Below, piece after piece: positions 7,331 to 13,258 of a stretch of 13,785 bases of DNA; within the stretch, counting starts at the first letter, position 1; each line of letters begins with the position of its first letter. Under the pieces are notes generated by a model, which saw nothing but the letters and a program-made list of their open reading frames with translations, searched no databases and was not told the origin of the DNA. The translations under genes and the position numbers were made by a program. The stretch is taken from NCBI GenBank assembly GCA_012519875.1, contig JAAYPL010000150.1:1-13785 (forward strand). Reading direction: 5' to 3'. This stretch comes from Clostridiaceae bacterium (GTDB lineage: Bacteria > Bacillota > Clostridia > Saccharofermentanales > UBA5734).

Positions 7331-7679
7331 CCGTTTCTTCCTCGCAGATCCGTTCGTATTCAGCGTAGATCCGGTCATACTCCGAATCGTCAAGGCTCAT
7401 CAGGCCTTCGCTGCCGTCCTCCATGGTTACCACTTTCGTGATAATCATCTCCGGTTCGGCATCTTCGTCGATGGTCACCAAAACACAATAGTGTTCGTCA
7501 CCAAAAGCAAAGTCATCGGCAATAACAAAAGAGTAGTCCTCGCCGGTTTCTGTGTCGGTCATTGTGATGATGCATTCGCCGAAATCATCATCGTAGTCGC
7601 AATCATAATTGCAGTTGTCAATTTCTTCTCCAAGATGCTCCTGGCCACAATCACAGGTGTTTTTTTCTTCTTCAAACAT
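7299..7679 (-). CDS. DUF1292 family protein with Cys-rich acidic N-terminus
   Basis: This 126-residue, very acidic protein belongs to the DUF1292 family (YrzB in Bacillus), whose function is unknown. The core reads as alternating strands (ECIITMTD, DYSFVIADDF, YCVLVTID, MIITKVV) with a helical acidic tail. In Firmicutes the family is typically encoded next to ireB and ruvX, as here. The unusual feature is five cysteines in the first 36 residues (9, 11, 23, 27 and 36), arranged CxC and CxxxC, which could bind a metal (inference). The start is clear: AGGAGGAG lies seven bases before the ATG. It is probably the first gene of a transcript from the extended -10 promoter at 7745-7753. Confidence 0.88.
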   Translation of the reverse strand: MFEEEKNTCDCGQEHLGEEIDNCNYDCDYDDDFGECIITMTDTETGEDYSFVIADDFAFGDEHYCVLVTIDEDAEPEMIITKVVTMEDGSEGLMSLDDSEYDRIYAEYERICEEETDEDEDSEEEI

Positions 7680-7700
7680 TGCAGGCTCCTCCTGAAACGA

Positions 7701-7718
7701 ACCGGTTGGTCAACTGGT
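7701..7718. promoter_or_regulatory. Imperfect palindrome in the leader of the DUF1292 operon
   Basis: ACCGGTTGGTCAACTGGT is an 18-base imperfect inverted repeat, with seven of nine positions symmetrical. It lies between the candidate promoter and the Shine-Dalgarno. It may be an operator or an RNA structure; nothing identifies a regulator. Confidence 0.3.
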
Positions 7719-7744
7719 CATCCTCTTAATCGGGATTTCTCCTC

Positions 7745-7753
7745 ATTATATCA
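7745..7753 (-). promoter_or_regulatory. Extended -10 promoter of the DUF1292 - large exported protein operon
   Basis: Read on the minus strand this is TGATATAAT, a perfect TATAAT with the TGN extension. No convincing -35 hexamer is present upstream, at the end of ruvX. The predicted start, near 7738, gives a leader of roughly 58 bases before the first ATG. Confidence 0.6.
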
Positions 7754-7761
7754 TATCGGGG

Positions 7762-8202
7762 TCAGCCTTTGCGATGACTATTCAGATACTCCTGAAGGAT
7801 TATCTCGGCGGCTATTTGATCGACAACAGCACGGCGCTTGGCTTGACGTACACCGGTTTCGCGCATGACGCGGGTTGCCAGCAGCGTGGTGTAACGTTCA
7901 TCCAGCAAAACCGGATCCACGCCGGTTATTCGAGCCAGCTCGGCGGCAAAGCGCCGGGCGTTGCTTTCGGACCGGCTTTCCTTGCCATCGGTGCGCCTTG
8001 GCAGGCCAATGACAACACCCACCGCATGATTTTCGCGAACAATCTCGGCGATCCGCGTCAAGGTCGGGGCCATGTCCCGACCGTTCCAGTGAACGGTTTC
8101 AAGCCCGCTGGCCAGAATCCCCATCGGGTCGCTGACCGCAACCCCGATCCGGGCCTCTCCGTAATCAATACCGATCCATTTACCGGACAAGTTGCTTTTC
8201 AT
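7762..8202 (-). CDS. ruvX: RuvX/YqgF, RNase H-fold putative Holliday junction resolvase
   Basis: The 146-residue protein matches the RuvX/YqgF family, with a roles in Holliday junction resolution and, in E. coli, 16S rRNA 5'-end maturation. The RNase H-fold motifs are present: GIDYGEARIGVAVSD at 11-25 with catalytic Asp13, the GLPxxxDG element at 67-73 region, DERYTT at 101-106, and an Asp at 128 in VDQIAA. Length is normal. The ATG at 8202 is preceded by AAGGTGA, which lies inside the end of the upstream reductase gene. Only three bases separate that gene's TGA from this ATG, so the two are likely translationally coupled. The ireB - ruvX - DUF1292 order is typical of Firmicutes, apart from the reductase between ireB and ruvX. 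Confidence 0.95.
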   Translation of the reverse strand: MKSNLSGKWIGIDYGEARIGVAVSDPMGILASGLETVHWNGRDMAPTLTRIAEIVRENHAVGVVIGLPRRTDGKESRSESNARRFAAELARITGVDPVLLDERYTTLLATRVMRETGVRQAKRRAVVDQIAAEIILQEYLNSHRKG

Positions 8203-8205
8203 GTT

Positions 8206-9210
8206 TCATATCACCTTAATGACAAAATCTCGGCATACTGTCGCACAGTAGCCGCAAAAAATGCACCGGCTGCTGTCCGCCACCACTTTGCCTCCCTCAA
8301 GCCGCAAAGCTCGCCCACCGCAACGTTCTACGCAGGCTCCGCAGCCGGTGCACCAATCGCCGATCACCAGTCGCCTTTGGCGTGAACGCGTAGCCTGCAG
8401 CCATGCCGGATCAACCTCCTCAGCGTTAAACAAAGCTACATTCATATCAACTTCCGCCTGCGACTGCATACCGACGGCAAAAGCATCGACAAAAGTCAAC
8501 CCCAGCGCATAGGAAACGGCCTCGTCAAATTCCGGCAGGAGATGGCCTCCGCCCAGCATCTTCATGCCATAAATACCCAGTCCGGCTGCATGGGCACGTT
8601 CGCAGGCCAAGGCCATTTGAGACGCCGTCCCGTCCAGCAGACCGAGTCCTCGCCGATTGAGCAACGGATGAACAACGTCGGCCTCACGATAGGGTCCCGG
8701 ATCAATATCTCCCCAGACACTTGCGGAATCCGTCGAGGAATCTGCCGCTGCCGCCAGAGCCAGGACCGGTTCAACGGCATGCGTGGATAACCCTACCGCC
8801 CGAATAACACCCTTTTCCTTTTGTGTCAATAAATAGGAAAAAGCCTCCCGGTGTCCGTCCATGGTCAATACACTTTCCTGCTCATGGAGCAGAACAATAT
8901 CAATCACATCCAGATCCAGCGCACGGCGCGCCTGATCCACGCTGGCCCTGGCTGATTCACTGCTCCAAGCATACGTTTTGGTACTGATGACAGGCTTGTT
9001 TGCCAACAGGCGCAAAGCCGCCCGAATGTGCGGATAAGTTTCGTAAATTTCAGCCGTATCCCAAAAATTAATACCTTTACCGAACGCATAGGCCAGCAGC
9101 TCACCACCCTCTCGGGCAGAAAAAGCAGCCTGCGCCGAACTTAATGTCAACGTACCGAAACACAGCCTTGAGACCTCAAGGCCGGTCGTTCCCAATCGGC
9201 GTTTCTCCAT
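8206..9210 (-). CDS. Aldo/keto reductase with C-terminal 2x[4Fe-4S] ferredoxin domain
   Basis: The protein is 334 residues from the ATG at 9210. Residues 1-270 form an aldo/keto reductase barrel with a plausible Asp-Tyr-Lys-His tetrad at D51 and Y56 (in DTAEIY), K78 and H109. Residues 285-330 carry two CxxCxxCxxxC clusters (287/290/293/297 and 316/319/322/326), each expected to bind a [4Fe-4S] centre. Such fusions are common in anaerobes and may move electrons between a flavin- or NADPH-dependent partner and ferredoxin; the substrate is unknown. An alternative TTG start at 9228 would overlap the ireB stop codon and add six residues, but it has no ribosome site; the ATG has only a weak CAGG. 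The gene lies in a tight unit between ireB and ruvX. Confidence 0.92.
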   Translation of the reverse strand: MEKRRLGTTGLEVSRLCFGTLTLSSAQAAFSAREGGELLAYAFGKGINFWDTAEIYETYPHIRAALRLLANKPVISTKTYAWSSESARASVDQARRALDLDVIDIVLLHEQESVLTMDGHREAFSYLLTQKEKGVIRAVGLSTHAVEPVLALAAAADSSTDSASVWGDIDPGPYREADVVHPLLNRRGLGLLDGTASQMALACERAHAAGLGIYGMKMLGGGHLLPEFDEAVSYALGLTFVDAFAVGMQSQAEVDMNVALFNAEEVDPAWLQATRSRQRRLVIGDWCTGCGACVERCGGRALRLEGGKVVADSSRCIFCGYCATVCRDFVIKVI

Positions 9211-9224
9211 GTTAACGGCCTGAT

Positions 9225-9476
9225 TCAAATATCACTGATATATTCACGAATAATATTTTCGAGCAATTCATCACGTTCCATGCGGCGGATGATTGCCCGG
9301 GCGCCTTTGTGGTTGGTGATGTATGTCGGGTCGCCTGACAGGAAATAACCGACCAGCTGGTTAACAGGATTATAGCCCTTTTCCTTCAGCGCCGCCAGCA
9401 CCTCTTCCATGATTTCACGGGCCTCGCGGCTGTTGTCGATCCCCATTACAAATCGAGCCGTTTGATTATCTGTCAT
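9225..9476 (-). CDS. ireB: IreB family regulatory phosphoprotein
   Basis: The 83-residue protein matches IreB (DUF965, YrzL in Bacillus). In Enterococcus faecalis, IreB is phosphorylated by the PASTA-domain kinase IreK and lowers intrinsic cephalosporin resistance. Family landmarks are KEKGYNPVNQLVGYFLSGDP (31-50), YITNHKGAR and RRMERDELLE. A threonine precedes an Arg-Phe near the N-terminus (Thr6), in the region where E. faecalis IreB is phosphorylated; whether it is used here is unknown. I chose the ATG at 9476, with GGGAGG about eleven bases upstream, over a GTG at 9488 that overlaps the Shine-Dalgarno. It probably heads the transcript with the reductase and ruvX. No kinase or phosphatase gene is in the window. 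Confidence 0.95.
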   Translation of the reverse strand: MTDNQTARFVMGIDNSREAREIMEEVLAALKEKGYNPVNQLVGYFLSGDPTYITNHKGARAIIRRMERDELLENIIREYISDI

Positions 9477-9517
9477 TCTAGCAAACACCTCCCGCTTTTT
9501 GCCGGCGATCTGCTCTC

Positions 9518-9526
9518 ATCATATCA
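9518..9526 (-). promoter_or_regulatory. Probable extended -10 promoter of the ireB operon
   Basis: On the minus strand this reads TGATATGAT, an extended -10 with one mismatch in the hexamer. No good -35 is visible. The predicted start near 9511 gives a leader of about 35 bases. Confidence 0.45.
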
Positions 9527-9545
9527 CGAATGGTTGGCAAATGCA

Positions 9546-10862
9546 TCATTGACAGAACAAAAATTCGCTTGTCGCTCTGATACCGGTAACCGAGACAATC
9601 TGCCCGGCAAGCAAATTCGGATTACTGGCCACCCGAACCGGTACATACTCGGGAGAATATCCTGTCATCAATCCGTCCGGGCCGGATTGTTCCAGCAAAA
9701 CCTTTTGCTGTTTGCCGATTTGGCGCCGATGATATGTCAGAGCCAGAGCGTCGGACAACTCGATCATGGCCTGGCTGCGCCGGATCATTGTTTTTTTATC
9801 CACCTGTCCCGGAAAGGTCGCCGCCAACGTACCCTCACGTTTGGAATAGCGAAAAACATGCAACCGTGAAAAACCGATTTCACGACAGAATGCCAGGCTT
9901 TCCTGATGTTCTTGCTCGGTTTCACCAGGAAACCCAACGATGACATCCGTTGTCAGGCCGGGATCCGGAAAGGCCGCACGAAGCTTGCCGACAACTTCGC
10001 GATACTCCCCGGTTGTATAACGACGGTGCATCCTTTTAAGTATCGCATCGCTCCCGCTCTGCAGCGAAAGATGAAAATGCGGTAAGAGACAAGGATTTTT
10101 CTTGGCCAAGGCAACAAATTCATCGGTTATCGAACGGGGCTCCAGTGATCCCAGGCGAATCCGTTCGATACCGTCTACGGCGGCCATTTGCCCGGCCAGC
10201 TCCATGATCGTCCAGCCGGGTTGGCCCCGGTCGGCACCGTATGAGCAGATATGAATCCCGGTCAGGACAATTTCATGATAACCGGCACCGGCCAGGGCTT
10301 CGACCTCGTTAAGCGCGGCCTCTGCATCGCGGCTGCGGACACGCCCTCTGGTCAAGGGAATAACGCAATATGAGCAAAAATTATTGCAACCGTCTTCGAC
10401 TTTAACATAAGCCCGGGTTTCCGATTGTTGAAAAACCGACCCGTACTCCTCGTAAGCAGTGCCGGAATCCGCGGCCCGGCCGGTCGCGCACAGGCCGGGG
10501 CCGGGGAAATAATGACATCCGCGTGCACGGAGCAAATCGCACACCTGCGCCAGAGCGTTCTGCTTCCCTCCTGTTCCGATGATCACATCAACATCCGTCA
10601 AAAACTTTTCCAGCTCACTGTAACAACCCAGAGCAACCAGGATGGCATCAGGGTTGGCTCTTCTTGCCCGATGCAGCATCTGTCGGGACTTTCGTCCGGC
10701 TTCACCGGTCACGGTACAGGTATTGATCAGATAAACTTCGGCATATTCATCGAAAGGAACAACGGTAAAACCGGCAGACGCAAACTGCTGACGCAAGGCA
10801 TCCGTTTCATAATGATTGGTTTTGCAGCCCAATGTATGAAAGGCCGCACGAACGCATGACAT
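9546..10862 (-). CDS. mtaB: tRNA (N6-L-threonylcarbamoyladenosine(37)-C2)-methylthiotransferase MtaB
   Basis: This 438-residue radical-SAM enzyme adds a methylthio group to t6A37 of ANN-decoding tRNAs, giving ms2t6A. The N-terminal UPF0004 domain starts with FHTLGCKTN and has cluster ligands Cys13, Cys49 (in INTCTVTGEAGRKS) and Cys80 (ALGCYSE). The radical-SAM motif CNNFCSYC gives Cys159, 163 and 166. A TRAM domain occupies roughly the last 65 residues. The short HTLGCK-type N-terminus and overall length suit MtaB better than MiaB or RimO. I chose the ATG at 10862: GAGGT precedes it by about seven bases, and an earlier in-frame ATG at 10913 overlaps the promoter -10. It is divergent from the HPr-like gene and ends 69 bases before ireB. 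Confidence 0.94.
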   Translation of the reverse strand: MSCVRAAFHTLGCKTNHYETDALRQQFASAGFTVVPFDEYAEVYLINTCTVTGEAGRKSRQMLHRARRANPDAILVALGCYSELEKFLTDVDVIIGTGGKQNALAQVCDLLRARGCHYFPGPGLCATGRAADSGTAYEEYGSVFQQSETRAYVKVEDGCNNFCSYCVIPLTRGRVRSRDAEAALNEVEALAGAGYHEIVLTGIHICSYGADRGQPGWTIMELAGQMAAVDGIERIRLGSLEPRSITDEFVALAKKNPCLLPHFHLSLQSGSDAILKRMHRRYTTGEYREVVGKLRAAFPDPGLTTDVIVGFPGETEQEHQESLAFCREIGFSRLHVFRYSKREGTLAATFPGQVDKKTMIRRSQAMIELSDALALTYHRRQIGKQQKVLLEQSGPDGLMTGYSPEYVPVRVASNPNLLAGQIVSVTGIRATSEFLFCQ

Positions 10863-10911
10863 GTCTGGACCTCGCATCTTCCGGCCGGGCTTTATCTCCC
10901 GTCCTGTTGAC

Positions 10912-10940
10912 ATTCTATCGGCAATTCCTGCACAATTCAA
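10912..10940 (-). promoter_or_regulatory. Promoter of mtaB
   Basis: On the minus strand, TTGAAT (plus 10935-10940) and TAGAAT (plus 10912-10917) are separated by 17 bases, matching the consensus at four and five of six positions. The predicted start near 10905 leaves a leader of about 43 bases before the chosen ATG. Confidence 0.65.
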
Positions 10941-10946
10941 TATAAA
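10918..10946 (+). promoter_or_regulatory. Candidate promoter of the HPr-like gene
   Basis: TCGGCA (10918-10923) and TATAAA (10941-10946) are 17 bases apart. An alternative is the perfect TTGACA at 10907-10912 with CACAAT 18 bases downstream. Either would overlap the divergent mtaB promoter. I cannot decide between them. Confidence 0.4.
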
Positions 10947-10972
10947 GAGAACGATCATAAAGGAGAAAGGTA

Positions 10973-11200
10973 ATGCGAAAACTTACTATTCAACTTAAAT
11001 CCATCAACGATGTAAAAGAGTTCGTCAGGATCGTCAATGATTTCCCCTACGATGTCGATCTGGCCTCCGGGCGCTATGTTGTTGACGCCAAATCGATCAT
11101 GGGAATCTTCAGCCTGGATTTGACTCAGCCCATTGAAGTAGCCATTCATCACAATGACGGCGAGGACCTGCGCCGCAGATTGCAGGCATACATCATCTAA
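10973..11200 (+). CDS. HPr-fold protein lacking the catalytic histidine
   Basis: The 75-residue protein aligns with the PTS phosphocarrier HPr. The C-terminal half is well conserved, including DAKSIMGIFSLDL (38-50), where Ser41 corresponds to the regulatory Ser46 of Bacillus HPr. The active-site loop that should carry His15 (HARPA) is absent and replaced by a shorter segment (SINDV), so it cannot act as a sugar-transport phosphocarrier. It may be regulatory, in the manner of Bacillus Crh, which also keeps the serine and lacks the histidine (inference). The ATG is supported by AGGAG at 10961-10965. It is transcribed divergently from mtaB, and its stop codon lies one base from the stop of the convergent RNase R gene. 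No other PTS gene is present nearby. Confidence 0.88.
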   Translation: MRKLTIQLKSINDVKEFVRIVNDFPYDVDLASGRYVVDAKSIMGIFSLDLTQPIEVAIHHNDGEDLRRRLQAYII

Positions 11201-11201
11201 G

Positions 11202-12815
11202 CTAATTGCGCCGCCGCCGGCCCGTCGTTTTTCCGGATTTTCTCCGGCCGGTCTTTGCTTTTCCGGCTACGGATTTTTTCTTGGGGATTTTTTCTTTCGG
11301 CCGGTCGACATGAGTCAGTAATTCAAAATCAATTTGCCGCTGCTCCGCATTGGCTCGGGCAACCTGTACACGCACCTGATCGCCAATGGTAAAAGAACGA
11401 TCGCCGCTTCGAGTCGCGGCTCTGAGCCGCTCTTCGTCATAAATATAGTAATCATCAAGGGAACGATACGGGATCAGACCCTCGATTGTACTGGCCAACC
11501 GAACATAAATCCCGGCAGGTCCAAACCCTGAAATAACGCCATCATAGATTTCCCCCAGCTTGTCGAGCATGTATTCGGCCATTTTTTCGGCAATGGAATC
11601 CCGCTCGATCTGCATGGCTAACCGCTCGGCCTCGGAGCTTTGTTGGGCAATCAGGGGGGTTGCCTCACGCCACGATCTCTTGATCTGTCCGGTCTTAAGG
11701 CGAGCTTTGATTACACGATGGATAAACAGATCCGGATAGCGACGAATAGGAGCGGTAAAATGGCAGTAATATTCGGAAGCCAAGCCAAAATGACCGAGAT
11801 TTTGCGGCGCGTACCTGGCTTTAGCCAAGGAACGAAGCAATAGCTCGGCCAAGGCCGGGCCGTAGTTTTCATGACGCACCTGTTCCAGGACGCCGGCCAA
11901 TTGACCCGGGGTAGCCGTGCCGCGAATGCGGGCTTTCACTCCGAAGACCGCCGCCATTTTTAAGAATCGCGCCAGCTTCTCCCGGTCCGGCTGCTCATGT
12001 ACACGATAAATAAAAGGAACACCGGTAAAATAGAATTGCCGGGCGACATATTCATTGGCAGCAATCATAAAAGATTCAATCAGTTCATTGGCTTGACCGG
12101 TTGGATAGGGTCGTATGTCAATCGGCTTACCATCGTCCGACAGTTCAATATAAGTTTCCGGAAAATCAAAATTGATGGCGCCTCGCTGACGACGCTGGTT
12201 TTTCAATTTAATCGCCAGTTGCTGCATAAGGCCAAGATCGGAATTAAACTCAGGGAAAGGTCCGGGCGGCTGCGCGTCGCCGTGGGTCAGCACCTGCTCA
12301 ACCGCTGTGTAGGTTGTACGGGCTTTGCTGCGGATAACCGATTCGACGACCTGGCCATCTTCAACAATACCATTTGCGTCAAAGGTCAGAATGACGCTCA
12401 GTGTCAACCGGTCACGCCCTGGATTGAGGCTGCAAATACCGTTGGATAAACCGGGCGGCAGCATCGGGATGACGCGGCCGACCGGGTACACACTGGTTCC
12501 CCTGCGCCTGGCTTCCTGATCCAAAGGCTTGCCGTCACCAACATAGTGTGACACATCCGCGATGTGGACGCCCAGCCGCAGACGACCACCCGGCAGTGCC
12601 TGAATGTCAATGGCATCGTCCAGATCCTTGGCGTCTTCACCATCAATGGTTATTGTCCGGCGATTGCGAAAATCATGCCGGCCGGCGGCAATCTCAGCCT
12701 CGATCTGATCAGAGGCTGGATCCCAACCCAAGGCCGCTGCTTCGGCAAGCACCACATCGGAAAATTCGGAAGGCCAAGACAATTCTGCCTGGCTCTTATT
12801 AAGTTGATTGTTCAT
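11202..12815 (-). CDS. rnr: RNase R/RNase II family exoribonuclease without cold-shock domains
   Basis: This family degrades RNA processively 3' to 5'. The 537-residue protein contains a complete RNB domain (about residues 45-390) with the metal-binding aspartates D58, D64, D66 and D67 in TIDGEDAKDLDDA. An S1 domain follows (about 420-500, starting LGEIYDGVISG), then a tail of about 30 residues rich in Lys and Arg. Standard RNase R is about 700-800 residues and has two cold-shock domains before RNB. Here only about 45 residues precede the catalytic motif, and the 46 bases upstream back to the secG terminator leave no room for more. The start at 12815 has AGGA with good spacing; the frame runs open to 12887, but that part covers the terminator. 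The secG-rnr order is typical of Firmicutes; smpB, often next, is absent. Confidence 0.92.
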   Translation of the reverse strand: MNNQLNKSQAELSWPSEFSDVVLAEAAALGWDPASDQIEAEIAAGRHDFRNRRTITIDGEDAKDLDDAIDIQALPGGRLRLGVHIADVSHYVGDGKPLDQEARRRGTSVYPVGRVIPMLPPGLSNGICSLNPGRDRLTLSVILTFDANGIVEDGQVVESVIRSKARTTYTAVEQVLTHGDAQPPGPFPEFNSDLGLMQQLAIKLKNQRRQRGAINFDFPETYIELSDDGKPIDIRPYPTGQANELIESFMIAANEYVARQFYFTGVPFIYRVHEQPDREKLARFLKMAAVFGVKARIRGTATPGQLAGVLEQVRHENYGPALAELLLRSLAKARYAPQNLGHFGLASEYYCHFTAPIRRYPDLFIHRVIKARLKTGQIKRSWREATPLIAQQSSEAERLAMQIERDSIAEKMAEYMLDKLGEIYDGVISGFGPAGIYVRLASTIEGLIPYRSLDDYYIYDEERLRAATRSGDRSFTIGDQVRVQVARANAEQRQIDFELLTHVDRPKEKIPKKKSVAGKAKTGRRKSGKTTGRRRRN

Positions 12816-12861
12816 AACGTTTCCTGTTTTCTCTTTCCCAGCCCGGTTAACGGTTACTTGG

Positions 12862-12885
12862 AAAAGGGGCACCGTGAGGTGCCCC
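12862..12885 (-). terminator. Intrinsic terminator after secG
   Basis: On the minus strand GGGGCACC and GGTGCCCC form a perfect 8-pair stem with a 4-base loop (TCAC), followed by TTTT. It lies 36 bases beyond the secG stop codon and 46 bases before the RNase R start. No clear promoter fits between it and RNase R, so some read-through or an unrecognised promoter is needed. Confidence 0.88.
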
Positions 12886-12921
12886 AACCAATGTGAATGA
12901 TTAGCCCTGATATCTCTCGGG

Positions 12922-13164
12922 TCAACGACCGGTCAACAGGTAGAGCACGATCGTCAGAATAGCGAAAGCGATCGCCGCTACGGTCGTAAGACGTTTTAAC
13001 TTGGCATCGAGGGTCCGCCCCTTGCTTTTGCCTAAAAAAGTCTCCGCACCGCCGCCGATTATGCCCAGGCCTTTTGAATGGCCTTCCTGAAGAATAACCA
13101 ACCCGATTAAGGCAAGGCAAATCAGAATGTCAATAATGGATATAATAATGGCAACAACTTCCAT
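12922..13164 (-). CDS. secG: Preprotein translocase subunit SecG
   Basis: SecG is the small membrane subunit of the SecYEG channel and assists protein export. The 80-residue protein has two hydrophobic helices (about residues 3-25 and 58-78) around a cytoplasmic loop with the family signature: the VILQEG segment near residue 25, GLG followed by GGGAETFLGKSKG, and a basic LDAKLKRLT stretch before the second helix. The ATG at 13164 is preceded by GGAGGT with ideal spacing. The gene has its own promoter at 13230-13258 and a strong terminator downstream, so it is probably largely monocistronic. It precedes RNase R, as in many Firmicutes, and follows a P-type ATPase gene on the same strand. Confidence 0.96.
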   Translation of the reverse strand: MEVVAIIISIIDILICLALIGLVILQEGHSKGLGIIGGGAETFLGKSKGRTLDAKLKRLTTVAAIAFAILTIVLYLLTGR

Positions 13165-13194
13165 AAGGTACCTCCGGTAATTTGTGCTTGACCA

Positions 13195-13242
13195 TAGCAC
13201 ATCCTGGCAAAAGTTGCACAGCAGTGCAAATTTTAGCACATC
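13195..13242. repeat. Cluster of GTGC/GCAC repeats in the secG leader
   Basis: TAGCACATC occurs at 13195-13203 and again at 13234-13242 in direct orientation. Between them a perfect inverted repeat, TTGCAC and GTGCAA around AGCA, covers 13214-13229. The cluster lies from the -10 of the secG promoter into the leader and may be a regulator site or an RNA hairpin. Confidence 0.45.
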
Positions 13243-13258
13243 AAGCCGGCTTTATCAA
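13230..13258 (-). promoter_or_regulatory. Promoter of secG
   Basis: On the minus strand, TTGATA (plus 13253-13258) and TAAAAT (plus 13230-13235) are separated by 17 bases, and the -10 has a TGC extension. Each hexamer matches the consensus at five of six positions. The -35 overlaps the stop codon of the upstream ATPase gene. The leader would be about 58 bases. Confidence 0.75.

Noticed and set aside
7774..8385. 203-codon plus-strand open frame across ruvX and the reductase
   Set aside because: It runs antisense to two well-recognised genes, and its translation has no recognisable motif.
8490..8493. Idea that the aldo/keto reductase might be a selenoprotein or pseudogene
   Set aside because: The frame is intact with all eight cluster cysteines and the catalytic tetrad, and no in-frame TGA occurs before its end.
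11997..12449. 150-codon plus-strand open frame inside RNase R
   Set aside because: Antisense to the RNB domain, with no ribosome site or family resemblance.
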